Assembly (NCBI RefSeq): GCF_937616625.2
Contig: NC_065576.1
Span: forward strand, 17,176,501 to 17,240,500
From: Mercurialis annua
Lineage: Eukaryota > Streptophyta > Magnoliopsida > Malpighiales > Euphorbiaceae
DNA length: 64,000 bases
Reading direction: 5' to 3'
Below are positions 25,470 through 39,600 of this stretch, one piece after another; within the stretch, counting starts at the first letter, position 1, and each line of letters begins with the position of its first letter. The notes under the pieces are model-generated. The model worked only from the letters and a program-made list of their open reading frames with translations. It made no database searches and was not told the origin of the DNA. Both the position numbers and the translations under genes were made by a program.

Positions 25470-28400
25470 TACGAAACAAATCCAAATGTTTCCCCATTTT
25501 AGCAATTTAAGCCAAACGTTTAAAACGTACGAAACAAAAACCAAGCGTTTCCCCTTTTTAGCAATTTAAGCCAAACGTTTACAAACGCAGAGAAACAAAT
25601 CCGAGTGTTTCACCTTTTTTGCAATTTAATCCAAACGTTTACAAAAGTTACAAAACAAATCCAAACCTTTCACCTTTTTAGCGATTTAAGCCAACCTTTA
25701 CAAACATTACGAAACAAAACCAAACGTTTCACCTTTTTAGCAATTTAAGCCAAATGTTTACAGACGTTACGAAACAAATCCAAACGTTTCACCTTTTTAG
25801 CGATTTATGCCAAACGTTTACAAACGTTACGAAACAAATCTAAAAATTTCACCTTTTTTGCGATTGAAGCCAAACGTTTACAAACGTTACGAAACAGATC
25901 CAAATGTTTCACCTTTTTAGAGATTGAATCCAAACGTTTACAAATGTTACGAAACAAATCCAAACATTTCACATTTTTAGCAATTTAAGCCAAACGTTTA
26001 CAAACGTTACGAAACGAAAACCAAGCGTTTCACCTTTTTAGCAATTTAAGCCAAACGTATACAAAGGCAAAGAAACAAATCCGAGTGTTTCACCTTTTTT
26101 GCAATTTAAGCCAAACGTTTACAAACGTTACAAAACAAATGCAAACATTTCACCTTTTTAGCGATTTAAACCAAATGTTTACAAACGATACGAAACAAAT
26201 CCAAACTTTTCACCTTTTTAGTGATTTAAGCAAAATGTTTACAAATGCTACGAAACAAATCCAACTGTTTCACTTTTTAGCAATGTAAGGCAAACTTTTA
26301 CAAACGTTACGAAACAAATCCAAGCATTTCACCTTTTGAGCAATTTAATCCAAACGTTTACAAACATTACGAAAGAATTTCAAGTTTTCACCTTTTTAGT
26401 GATTTAAGCCAAATGTTTACAAACGTTATGAAACAAATCCAAATGTTTCACCCGTTTAGCAATTTAAGTCAAACGTTTACAAATGTTACAAAACAAATCC
26501 AAGCGTTTCACCTTTTTACAAATTTAAGTCAAACATTACGAAACAAATCAAAGCGTTTCACCTTTTTAGCAATTTAGGCCAAACGTTTACAAACGTTACG
26601 AAACAAATCCAAGATTTTCAACTTTTTAGCAATTTAAGCCAAACGTTTACAAACGCTACGAAACAAATCCAAATATTTCGTCTTTTTAGCGATCTATGCC
26701 AAACGTTTACAAACACTACGAAACAAATCCAAATGTTTCGCATTTTTAGCAATCTAAGCCAAACGTTTACAAACGATACGAAGCAAATCCAAGCGTTTCC
26801 CCTTTTTAGCAATTTAAGCCAAACGTTTACAAACGTTACGAAAAAAATCCAAGTGTTTCACCTTTTTAGCAATTTAAGCCAAATTTTTAGAAACATTACG
26901 AAAAAAATCCAAGCATTTCAACTTTTCAGCAATTTAAGCCAAACGTTTACGAAGGGTACGAAAAAATCAAAACGTTTCACTCCTTTTTAGTAATCTAAGC
27001 CAAACGTTTACAAATGTGAGGAAACAAATCCAAGAGTTTCACCTTTTTAGAAATTTAAGCCAAACGTTTACAAACGTTACGAAACAAATCCAAGCGTTTA
27101 ACCTTGTTAGAAATTTAAGCCAAACGTTACGAAACAAATCAAAGTATCTCAGCTTTTTAGCAATTTAAGCCAAACGTTTACAAACGTTATAAAACAAATC
27201 CAAACGTTTCACATTTTTAGCGATTTAAGCTGAAAGTTTACAAACGTTACGAAAAAAACCAAACGTTTCACCTTTTAGCGATTTTTGCCGAACATTTACA
27301 AACGTTACGAAAAAAATTCAAACGTTTCCCCATTTTAGCGATTTAAGCCAAACTTTTAAAACGTTACAAAACAAATCCAAACTTTTTACCATTTTAGAGA
27401 TTTAAGCCAAACGTTTACAAACGTTACGAAACAAATCCAAACGTTTTACCTTTTTAATTATTGAAGGCAAACGTTACGAAACAAATCCAAACGTTTCACA
27501 CCTTTTTAGCAATTTAAACAAAATGTTTACAAACGTAACAAAACAAATCCAAGCGATTAACCTTTTTAGCAATTTTAACCAAACGTTTACAAACTTTACA
27601 AAATAAATCCAAGTGTTTCACCTTTTTAGCAATTTAAGCCAAATGTTTACAAACGTTACGAAATAAATCCAAAAGTTTCACCTTTTTAGCGATTTAAGCC
27701 AAACGTTTACAAACGGTACTTAACAAATCCAAACGTTTCCCCTTTTTAGCAATTTAAGTCAAACGTTTATAAATGCTACTAAACAAATCAAAACGTTTCA
27801 CCTTTTTAGTAATTTAAGCCAAACGTTTGCAAACGTTACGAAACAAATCCAAGCGTTTCTCCTTTTTAGCAATTTATGCCAAACATTTACAAATGTTATG
27901 AAACAAATAAAAGCATTTCACCTTTTTAGCAATTTAAGACAAACGTTTATAAAGGTTACAAAACAAATCCAAGTGTTTCACCTTTTTAGCAATTTAAGCC
28001 AAACGTTTACAAACGTTACGAAACAAATCCAAACGTTTTGCCTTTTTAGCGATTTAAGCCAAACGTTTACAAAGGTTATGAAACGAATCCAAATGTTTCA
28101 CCTTTTTAGCAATTTAAGCCAAACGTTTACAAACGTGATGAAACAATTCCAAGCGTTTCACCTTTTTAGCAATATAAGCCAATTGTTTACTAACGTTACA
28201 GAACAAATCCAAGCATTTCACCTTTATAGCAATTTAAGCCGAACATTTACAAACGTTACGAAACAATCTAAGTGTTTTACCTTTTTAGCAATTTAAGCCA
28301 AGCGTTTGAAAACGTTACAAATTAAATCTAAACATTTCACGTTTTTAGCAATTTAAGCCGAATGTTTACAAACGTTATGAAAGAAAACCAAACGTTTCAC

Positions 28401-29285
28401 CTTTTAGCGATTTTAGCCGAACGTTTACAAACGTTACGAAAAAAATTCAAATGTTTCCCCATTTTAGCAATTTAAGCCAAACGTTTAAAACGTTACGAAA
28501 CAAATCCAAACGTTTCACCTTTTTAGCGATTTAAGCCAAACGTTTACAAAAGTTATGAAACAAATTCAAACGTTTCACCTTTTTAGTGATTGAAGCCAAA
28601 CGTTTACAAACGTTTCGAAACAAATCCAAACGTTTCACACTTTTATCAATTTAAGCCAAACGTTTACATACGTTACGAGACAAATCCAAACCTTTCACCT
28701 TTTTAGCGATTTAAGTCAAACGTTTACCAACGGTACGAAACAAATTCAAACATTTTGCCTTTTTAGCAATTTAAGCCAAAGGTTTAAAAACGCTACGAAA
28801 CAAATCAAAATGTTTCCCCTTTTTAGCAATTAAAGCTAAACGTTTATAAAAGTTACGAAACAAATCCAAACATTTCACCTTTTTAGCGATTTAATTCAAA
28901 CGTTTACAAACGGAACGAAACAAATTCAAACGTTTCGCCTTTTTAGCAATTTAAGCCAAACATTTATAAACGCTACGAAACAAATCAAAACGTTTCCCCT
29001 TTTTAGCAATTTAAGCCAAACGTTTGCAAACGTTACGAAACAAATCCAACCTTTTCTCCTTTTTAGCAATTTAAGCCAAACGTTTACAATCGTTATGAAA
29101 CAAATCAAAAGATTTCACCTTTTTAGCAATTTAAGTCAAACGTTTACAAAGGGTACGAAAAAATAAAAAACATTTCCCACCTTTTTAGCGATTTAAACCA
29201 AACGTTTACAAACTTTACGAAACAAATCCAAACGTTTCACCTTTTTAGCGATTTAAGCAAAACATTTACAAATGTTACGAAACAA
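25470..29285. repeat. Higher-order block X (left copy)
   Basis: About 3.8 kb that recur at 43960-47943. The offset is 18,488 bp in the first part and about 18,657 bp after a replaced segment in the right copy. Shared rare variants include GAGTGTTTCACC after GCAGAGAAACAAATCC, CATTTCACCCGTTTAGC, and CACTCCTTTTTAGTAATC. This block flanks the Y blocks on their left. Confidence 0.8.
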
Positions 29286-29288
29286 AAT

Positions 29289-32200
29289 ACAAACGTTACG
29301 AAAAAAATCTAAACGTTTCATTTTTTTAGCGATTTAGGCCGAATGTTTACAGACGTTAAGAAACAAAACCAAACGTTTCACTTTTTTTGCGATTTAAGCC
29401 AAACATTTTCAAACGTTACAGAAAAAATCCAAATGTTTCACCTTTTTAGCGATTTAAGCCAAACGTTCACAAACGTTATGAAACAAATCCAAACGTTTCA
29501 CCTTATTAGCGATTTAAGCCAAAAGTTTACAAAGGTTACGAAACAAATCCAAACGTGTCACCTTTTTAGTAATTTAAGCAAAACGTTTACAAACGTTATG
29601 AAACAAATCCAAACGTTTCACCTTTTTAGCGATTTAAGCCAAACAATGACAAAGGATATGAAACAAAACCAAAAGTTTCACCTCTTTAGCGATTTAAGCC
29701 AAACGTGTACAAAGGTTATGAAACAAATCCAAACGTGTCAACTTTTTAGCAATTTAAGCCAAACGTTTACAAACGTTACGAAACAAATCCAAACGTTTCA
29801 CCTTTTTAGCGATTTGAACCACACGTTTACAAACGTTACGAATAAAATACAAACCTTTCACATTTTTAGCGATTTAAGCTGACCGTTTTTAAACGTTACG
29901 AAACAAAACCAAACGTTTAAAACGTTATGAAACAAACCCAAACGTTTCACCTTTTTAGCAATTTAAGCCAAACGTTTACAAACGTTACGAAACAAATCCA
30001 AGTGTTTCACCTTTTTAGGAATTTAAGCCAAACGTTTACAAACGATATGAAATTTCAAACGTTTCACCTTTTTAGAGATTTAAGCCAAACGTTTACAAAC
30101 ATTATGAAACAAAATCAAACGTTGAATATATTACGAAATAAATCCAAACGTTTCACATTTTTAGCGATTTGAGCCAAACCCTTACAAACATTATGAAACA
30201 AAACCAAGCGTTTCACCTTTTTAGCAATTTAAGCCAAACATTTACAAACGTTACGAAACAAATCCAAAACGTTTCACCTTTTTAGCAATATAAGCCAAAT
30301 GTTTACAAATGTTACGAAACAAATCCAAACGTTTCCCCTTTTTAGCAATTTAAGCGAAACATTTAGAAACGTTACGAAACAAATCCAAACGATTTACCTT
30401 TTTAGCGATTTAAGCCAAACGTTTACAAACGTTACGAAACAAAACCAAATTTTAAAAATGTTACGAAACAAATCCAAACGTTTCATATTTTTAGCGATTT
30501 AAGCAAAACCCTTAGAATCATTACGAAACATTACCAAGCGTTTTAGCAATTTAAGCCAAACATTTACAAACGTTACGAAATAAATCCAAGCGTTGCACCT
30601 TTTTAGCAATTTAAGACAAACGTTTACAAACGCTTGGAAACATATTCAAGCGTTTCCCCTTTCTAGTAATTTAAGACAAACGATTACAAATGTTATGAAA
30701 CAAATCCAAGCGCTTCACCTTTTTAACAATTTATGTCAAACGTTTACAAATGTTACGAAATAAATCCAAATGTTTCACCTTTTTAGTGATATAAGCCGAA
30801 TGTTTACAAACGATACGAAACAAAACCAAACATTTCACCTTTTTAGAAATTTAAGCCAAACGTTTACAAACGTTAAACGTTTCACCTTTTTAGATATTTA
30901 AGCCGAACGTTTACAAACGTTACGAAACAAAACCAAACGTTTGACCTTTTTAGCGATTGAAGCGAAACGTTTACAAACGTTCCGAAACAAATCGAAGCGT
31001 TTCACCTTTTTAGCGATTTAGGCAAAACATTTTCAAACGTACGAAACAAATCCAAGAATTTCACCTTTTTAGTGATTGAAGCCAAACGTTTACAAACATT
31101 ACGAAACAAATCCAAATATTTCACTTTTTTAGCGATTTAAGCCAAACGTTTATAAACGCTACGAAACAAATCCAACTGTTTCACGTTTTTAGCAATTTAA
31201 GCCAAACGTTTACAAACGTTACGAAACAAATCCAAGAGTTTCACCTTTTTAGCGATTTCAGCCAAACATTTACAAAAGTAACGAAACAAATCCAAACGTT
31301 TCCCCTTAGCGATTTAAGCCAAACGTTTACAAACGTCACAAAATAAATCCAAACGTTTCCCCTTTTTAGCGATTAAGCCAAAGGTTTACAAACGTTTACA
31401 AAACAAATCCAAACGTTTCACCTTTTTAGCGATTTAAACCAAACATTTATAAACGTTACAAAACAAATACAAATGTTTTACCTTTTAAGCGATTTAAGCC
31501 AAACGTTTACAAAATGTTAAGAAACAAATCCAAAAGTTTTGCCTTTTTAGAAATATAAGCCAAACGTTTACAAACGTTATGAAACAAAGCCAAACATTTC
31601 ACCTTTTTAGCGATTTAAACCAAACATTTACAAACTTTACGAAACAAAACCAAACGTTTAAATAGTTACGAAACAAATCAAAACGTTTCACATTATTAGC
31701 GATTTAAGCCAAACCTTTACAAACATTACGAAACAAAACCAAGCGTTTCACCTTTTTAGCAATTTAAGCCAAACGTTTACAAACGTTTCGAAACAAATCC
31801 AAGCGTTTCACCTTTTTAGCAATATAAGCCAAACGATTACAAATGTTCCAAAACATATCCAAGCGTTTCACCTTTTTAGTAATTTAAGCCAAACGCTTAC
31901 AAACGTTGCGAAACAAATCCAAGCATTTCACCTTATTAGCAATTTATGCCAAACATTTACAAACGTTATGAAACAAATCCAAGCATTTCACCTTATTAGC
32001 AATTTAAGCCAAACGTTTACAGACGTTACGAAACAAAACCAAACGTTTCCCCTTTTTAGCAATATAAGCCAAACGATTACAAATGTTCCAAAACATATCC
32101 AAGCGTTTCACCTTTTTAGTAATTTAAGCCAAACGTCTACAAACGTTACGAAACAAATCCAAATGTTTTCCCATTTTAGCAATTTAAGCCAAACGTTTAA

Positions 32201-33919
32201 AACGTACGAAACAAAAATCAAGCGTTTCCCCTTTTTAGCAATTTAAGCCAAACGTTTACAAACGCAGAGAAACAAATCCGAGTGTTTCACCTTTTTTGCA
32301 ATTTAATCCAAACGTTTACAAAAGTTACAAAACAAATCCAAACCTTTCACCTTTTTAGCGATTTAAGCCAACCTTTACAAACATTACGAAACAAAACCAA
32401 ACGTTTCACCTTTTTAGCAATTTAAGCCAAATGTTTACAGACGTTACGAAACAAATCCAAACGTTTCACCTTTTTAGCGATTTAAGCCAAACATTTACAA
32501 ACATTACGGAACAAATCAAAATGTTTCAACTTTTTAGCGATTTGAGCCAAACATTTACAAACGTTATGAAATAAATCGAAACGTTCCACCTTCTTAGCAA
32601 TTTTATCCGCACGTTTACAAAGGTTACGAAACAAATCTAAACGTGTCACCGTTTTAGCAATTTAAGCAAAACGTTTACAAACGTTACGAAACAAGTCCAA
32701 ACGTTTCACCTTTTTAGCGATTTAAGCCAAACGTTTACAAAGGTTACGAAACAAAACCAAATGTTTCCCCTTATTAGCGATTTAAGCCAAAGGTTTACAA
32801 ACGTTACGAAACAAAAACAAACGTTTCCCATTATTAGCGATTTAAGCTGAACGTTTACAAACGTTACGAAACAAAACCAAACGTTTAAAACATTACAAAA
32901 TTTACGCCAAACGTTTACAAACGTTACGAAACAAATCCAAGCGTTTCACCTTTTTAGCAATTTAAGCCAAACGTTTACAAACGTTACGAAATTTCAAACG
33001 TTTCATCTTTTAGCAATATAAGCCAAACGTTTACAAACATTACGAAACTAAACCAAACATTAAAAATGTTACGAAAAAAATCCAAACGTTTCACCTTTTG
33101 AGCGATTTAAGCCAAATGTTTACAAACGTTACGAAACAAATCCAAACGTTTTGCCTTTTTAGCAATTTAAGCCAAACATTTACAAACGTTACGAAACAAA
33201 ACCAAACGTTTAAAACGTTGCGTAACAAAGCCAAACATTTACAAACGTTACAAAACAACACCAAACGTTTCCCCATTTTAGCGATTTAAGCCAAACGTTT
33301 ATAAATATTAAGAAACAAAACCAAACGTTTGGAAATGTTACGAAACAAATTCCAACGTTTCACATTTTTATTTATTTAAACCAAATGTTTTCAAACGTTA
33401 CGAAACAAATCCAAACGTTTCACCTTTTTAGTGATTGAATCCAAACGTTTACAAATGTTACAAAACAAATTCAAACGTTTCGAAACAAATCCAAACGTTT
33501 CAAAAGTTATGAAACAAATCCAACCGTTTCACCTTTTTAGCGATTTAAGCCAAACGTTTACAAACGTTACGAAATAAATCCAAACGTTTCACATTTTAAG
33601 CAATTTAAGCCAAACATTTACAAAGGTTATGAAACAATACCAAGCGTTTCACCTTTTTAGTAATTTAAGCCAATCATTTACAAACGCAAAGAAACAAATA
33701 CGAGCGTTTCACCTTTTTTGCAATTTAAGCCAAACGTTTACAAATGTTACAAAACAAATCCAAACGTTTCACCTTTTTAGCGATTTAAGCCAAACTTTTA
33801 CAAATATTACGAAATGAAACCAAACATTTCACCTTTTTAGTAATTTAAGCCAAACGTTTACAGACGTTACGAAACAAATCCAAACGTTTCACCTTTTTAG
33901 CGATTTATGCCAAACGTTT
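29289..33919. repeat. Higher-order block Y1 (4631 bp)
   Basis: First and longest copy of the Y unit. It begins near the rare run TTTCATTTTTTTAGCGATTTA and contains diagnostic features found in the other Y copies: CAAACAATGACAAAGGATATG, a shortened unit GAAATTTCAAACG, CCTTAGAATCATTACG, and the TTTTTATTTATTTAAACC marker near 33364. Confidence 0.82.
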
Positions 33920-36687
33920 ACAAACGTTACGAAAAAAATCTGAACGTTTCATTTTTTTAGCGATTTAGGCCGAATGTTTACAGACGTTAAGAAACAAAAC
34001 CAAACGTTTCACTTTTTTTGCGATTTAAGCCAAACGTTTTCAAACGTTACAGAACAAATCCAAATGTTTCACCTTTTTAGCGATTTAAGCCAAACGTTCA
34101 CAAACGTTATGAAACAAATCCAAACGTTTCACCTTATTAGCGATTTAAGCCAAAAGTTTACAAAGGTTACGAAACAAATCCAAACGTGTCACCTTTTTAG
34201 TAATTTAAGCAAAACGTTTACAAACGTTACGAAACAAATCCAAACGTTTCACCTTTTTAGCGATTTAAGCCAAACAATGACAAAGGATATGAAACGAAAC
34301 CAAAAGTTTCACCTCTTTAGCGATTTAAGCCAAACGTGTACAAAGGTTATGAAACAAATCCAAACGTGTCAACTTTTTAGCAATTTAAGCCAAACGTTTA
34401 CAAACGTTACGAAACAAATCCAAACGTTTCACCTTTTTAGCGATTTGAACCACACGTTTACAAACGTTACGAATAAAATACAAACCTTTCACATTTTTAG
34501 CGATTTAAGCTGACCGTTTTTAAACGTTACGAAACAAAACCAAACGTTTAAAACGTTATGAAACAAACCCAAACGTTTCACCTTTTTAGCAATTTAAGCC
34601 AAACGTTTACAAACGTTACGAAACAAATCCAAGTGTTTCACCTTTTTAGGAATTTAAGCCAAACGTTTACAAACGATATGAAATTTCAAACGTTTCACCT
34701 TTTTAGCGATTTAAGCCAAACGTTTACAAACATTATGAAACAAAATCAAACGTTGAATATATTACGAAATAAATCCAAACGTTTCACATTTTTAGCGATT
34801 TGAGCCAAACCCTTACAAACATTATGAAACAAAACCAAGCGTTTCACCTTTTTAGCAATTTAAGCCAAACATTTACAAACGTTACGAAACAAATCCAAAA
34901 CGTTTCACCTTTTTAGCAATATAAGCCAAATGTTTACAAATGTTACGAAACAAATCCAAACGTTTCCCCTTTTTAGCAATTTAAGCGAAACATTTAGAAA
35001 CGTTACGAAACAAATCCAAACGATTTACCTTTTTAGCGATTTAAGCCAAACGTTTACAAACGTTACGAAACAAATACAGACATTTCACATTTTTAGCGAT
35101 TTAAGCCGAACGTTTACAAACGTTACGAAATAAAACCAAACGTTTAAAACTTTAAGAAACAAATCCAAACGTTTCCCCTTTTTAGCAATTTAAGCCAAAC
35201 GTTTACAAACGTTACGAAACAAAACCAAACTTTTCACCTTTTTTGTGATTTAAGCCAAACGTTTTCAAACATTACGGAACAAATCAAAATGTTTCAACTT
35301 TTTAGCGATTTAAGCCAAACATTTACAAACGTTAAGAAACAAATCGAAACGTTCCACCTTCTTAGCGATTTTATCCGCACGTTTACAAAGGTTACGAAAC
35401 AAATCCAAACGTGTCACCGTTTTAGCAATTTAAGCAAAACGTTTACAAACGTTACGAAACAAGTCCAAACGTTTCACCTTTTTAGCGATTTAAGCCAAAC
35501 GTTTACAAAGGTTACGAAACAAAACCAAATGTTTCCCCTTATTAGCGATTTAAGCCAAACGTTTACAAACGTTACGAAACAAAAACAAACGTTTCCCATT
35601 ATTAGCGATTTAAGCTGAACGTTTACAAACGTTACGAAACAAAACCAAACGTTTAAAATGTTACAAAATTTACGCCAAACGTTTACAAACGTTACGAAAC
35701 AAATCCAAGCGTTTCACCTTTTTAGCAATTTAAGCCAAACGTTTACAAACGTTACGAAATTTCAAACGTTTCATCTTTTAGCAATATAAGCCAAACGTTT
35801 ACAAACATTACGAAACAAAACCAAACGTTAAAAATGTTACGAAAAAAATCCAAACGTTTCACCTTTTGAGCGATTTAAGCCTAATGTTTACAAACGTTAC
35901 GAAACAAATCCAAACGTTTTGCCTTTTTAGCAATTTAAGCCAAACATTTACAAACGTTACGAAACAAAACCAAACGTTTAAAACGTTGCGTAACAAAGCC
36001 AAACATTTACAAACGTTACAAAACAACACCAAACGTTTCCCCATTTTAGCGATTTAAGCCAAACGTTTATAAATATTAAGAAACAAAACCAAACGTTTGG
36101 AAATGTTACGAAACAAATTCCAACGTTTCACATTTTTATTTATTTAAACCAAATGTTTTCAAACGTTACGAAACAAATCCAAACGTTTCACCTTTTTAGT
36201 GATTGAATCCAAACGTTTACAAATGTTACAAAACAAATTCAAACGTTTCGAAACAAATCCAAACGTTTCAAAAGTTATGAAACAAATCCAACCGTTTCAC
36301 CTTTTTAGCGATTTAAGCCAAACGTTTACAAACTTTACGAAATAAATCCAAACGTTTCACATTTTAAGCAATTTAAGCCAAACATTTACAAAGGTTATGA
36401 AACAATACCAAGCGTTTCACCTTTTTAGTAATTTAAGCCAATCATTTACAAACGCAAAGAAACAAATACGAGCGTTTCACCTTTTTTGCAATTTAAGCCA
36501 AACGTTTACAAATGTTACAAAACAAATCCAAACGTTTCACCTTTTTAGCGATTTAAGCCAAACTTTTACAAATATTACGAAATAAAACCAAACATTTCAC
36601 CTTTTTAGTAATTTAAGCCAAACGTTTACAGACGTTACGAAACAAATCCAAACGTTTCACCTTTTTAGCGATTTATGCCAAACGTTT
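33920..36687. repeat. Higher-order block Y2 (2768 bp, internally deleted)
   Basis: Matches Y1 at offset 4,631 to about 35060, then switches to sequence matching 24910-25490, then rejoins the right end of Y1 at offset 2,768. Compared with Y1 about 1.86 kb are missing. The switch lies inside a monomer, as expected for unequal crossing-over or template switching between near-identical units. Confidence 0.8.
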
Positions 36688-39600
36688 ACAAACGTTACGA
36701 AAAAAATCTAAACGTTTCATTTTTTTAGCGATTTAGGCCGAATGTTTACAGACGTTAAGAAACAAAACCAAACGTTTCACTTTTTTTGCGATTTAAGCCA
36801 AACGTTTTCAAACGTTACAGAACAAATCCAAATGTTTCACCTTTTTAGCGATTTAAGCCAAACGTTCACAAACGTTATGAAACAAATCCAAACGTTTCAC
36901 CTAATTAGCGATTTAAGCCAAAAGTTTACAAAGGTTACGAAACAAATCCAAACGTATCACCTTTTTAGTAATTTAAGCAAAACGTTTACAAACGTTACGA
37001 AACAAATCCAAACGTTTCACCTTTTTAGCGATTTAAGCCAAACAATGACAAAGGATATGAAACAAAACCAAAAGTTTCACCTCTTTAGCGATTTAAGCCA
37101 AACGTGTACAAAGGTTATGAAACAAATCCAAACGTGTCAACTTTTTAGCAATTTAAGCCAAACGTTTACAAACGTTACGAAACAAATCCAAACGTTTCAC
37201 CTTTTTAGCGATTTGAACCACACGTTTACAAACGTTACGAATAAAATACAAACCTTTCACATTTTTAGCGATTTACAAACATTATGAAACAAAATCAAAC
37301 GTTGAATATATTACGAAATAAATCCAAACGTTTCACATTTTTAGCGCTTTGAGCCAAACCCTTACAAACATTATGAAACAAAACCAAGCGTTTCACCTTT
37401 TTAGCAATTTAAGCCAAACATTTACAAACGTTACGAAACAAATCCAAAACGTTTCACCTTTTTAGCAATATAAGCCAAATGTTTACAAATGTTACAAAAC
37501 AAATCCAAACGTTTCCCCTTTTTAGCAATTTAAGAGAAACATTTAGAAACGTTACGAAACAAATCCAAACGATTTACCTTTTTAGCGATTTAAGCCAAAC
37601 GTTTACAAACGTTACGAAACAAAACCAAATTTTAAAAATGTTACGAAACAAATCCAAACATTTCATATTTTTAGCGATTTAAGCAAAACCCTTAGAATCA
37701 TTACGAAACATAACCAAGCGTTTTAGCAATTTAAGCCAAACATTTACAAACGTTACGAAATAAATCCAAGCGTTGCACCTTTTTAGCAATTTAAGACAAA
37801 CGTTTACAAACGCTTGGAAACATATTCAAGCGTTTCCCCTTTCTAGTAATTTAAGACAAACGATTACAAATGTTATGAAACAAATCCAAGCGCTTCACCT
37901 TTTTAACAATTTATGTCAAACGTTTACAAATGTTACGAAATAAATCCAAATGTTTCACCTTTTTAGTGATATAAGCCGAATGTTTACAAACGATACGAAA
38001 CAAAACCAAACATTTCACCTTTTTAGAAATTTAAGCCAAACGTTTACAAACGTTAAATGTTTCACCTTTTTAGATATTTAAGCCGAACGTTTACAAACGT
38101 TACGAAACAAAACCAAACGTTTGACCTTTTTAGCGATTGAAGCGAAACGTTTACAAACGTTCCGAAACAAATCGAAGCGTTTCACCTTTTTAGCGATTTA
38201 GGCCAAACATTTTCAAACGTACGAAACAAATCCAAGAATTTCACCTTTTTAGTGATTGAAGCGAAACGTTTACAAACATTACGAAACAAATCCAAATATT
38301 TCACTTTTTTAGCGATTTAAGCCAAACGTTTATAAACGCTACGAAACAAATCCAACTGTTTCACGTTTTTAGCAATTTAAGCCAAACGTTTACAAACGTT
38401 ACGAAACAAATCCAAGAGTTTCACCTTTTTAGCGATTTCAGCCAAACATTTACAAAAGTAACGAAACAAATCCAAAGGTTTCCCCTTAGCGATTTAAGCC
38501 AAACGTTTACAAACGTCACAAAATAAATCCAAACGTTTCCCCTTTTTAGCGATTAAGCCAAACGTTTACAAACGTTTACAAAACAAATCCAAACGTTTCA
38601 CCTTTTTAGCGATTTAAACCAAACATTTATAAACGTTACAAAACAAATACAAATGTTTTACCTTTTAAGCGATTTAAGCCAAACGTTTACAAAATGTTAA
38701 GAAACAAATCCAAAAGTTTTGCCTTTTTAGAAATATAAGCCAAACGTTTACAAACGTTATGAAACAAAGCCAAACATTTCACCTTTTTAGCGATTTAAAC
38801 CAAACATTTACAAACTTTACGAAACAAAACCAAACGTTTAAATAGTTACGAAACAAATCAAAACGTTTCACATTATTAGCGATTTAAGCCAAACCTTTAC
38901 AAAAATTACGAAACAAAACCAAGCGTTTCACCTTTTTAGCAATTTAAGCCAAACGTATACAAATTTTTCGAAACAAATCCAAGGGTTTCACCTTTTTAGC
39001 AATATAAGCCAAACGATTACAAATGTTCCAAAACATATCCAAGCGTTTCCCCTTTTTAGTAATTTAAGCCAAACGCTTACAAACGTTGCGAAACAAATCC
39101 AAGCATTTCACCTTATTAGCAATTTATGCCAAACATTTACAAACGTTATGAAACAAATCCAAGCATTTCACCTTATTAGCAATTTAAGCCAAACGTTTAC
39201 AGACGTTACGAAACAAAACCAAACGTTTCCCCTTTTTAGCAATATAAGCCAAACGATTACAAATGTTCAAAAACATATCCAAGCATTTCACCTTTTTAGT
39301 AATTTAAGCCAAACGTTTACAAACGTTACGAAACAAATCCAAATGTTTCCCCTTTTTAGCAATTTAAGCCAAACGTTTAAAACGTACGAAACAAAAACCA
39401 AGCGTTTCCCCTTTTTAGCAATTTAAGCCAAACGATTACAAACGCAGAGAAACAAATCCGAGTGTTTCACCTTTTTTGCAATTTAATCCAAACGTTTACA
39501 AAAGTTACAAAACAAATCCAAAACTTTCACCTTTTTAGCGATTTAAGCCAACCTTTACAAACATTACGAAACAAAACCGAACGTTTCACCTTTTTAGCAA

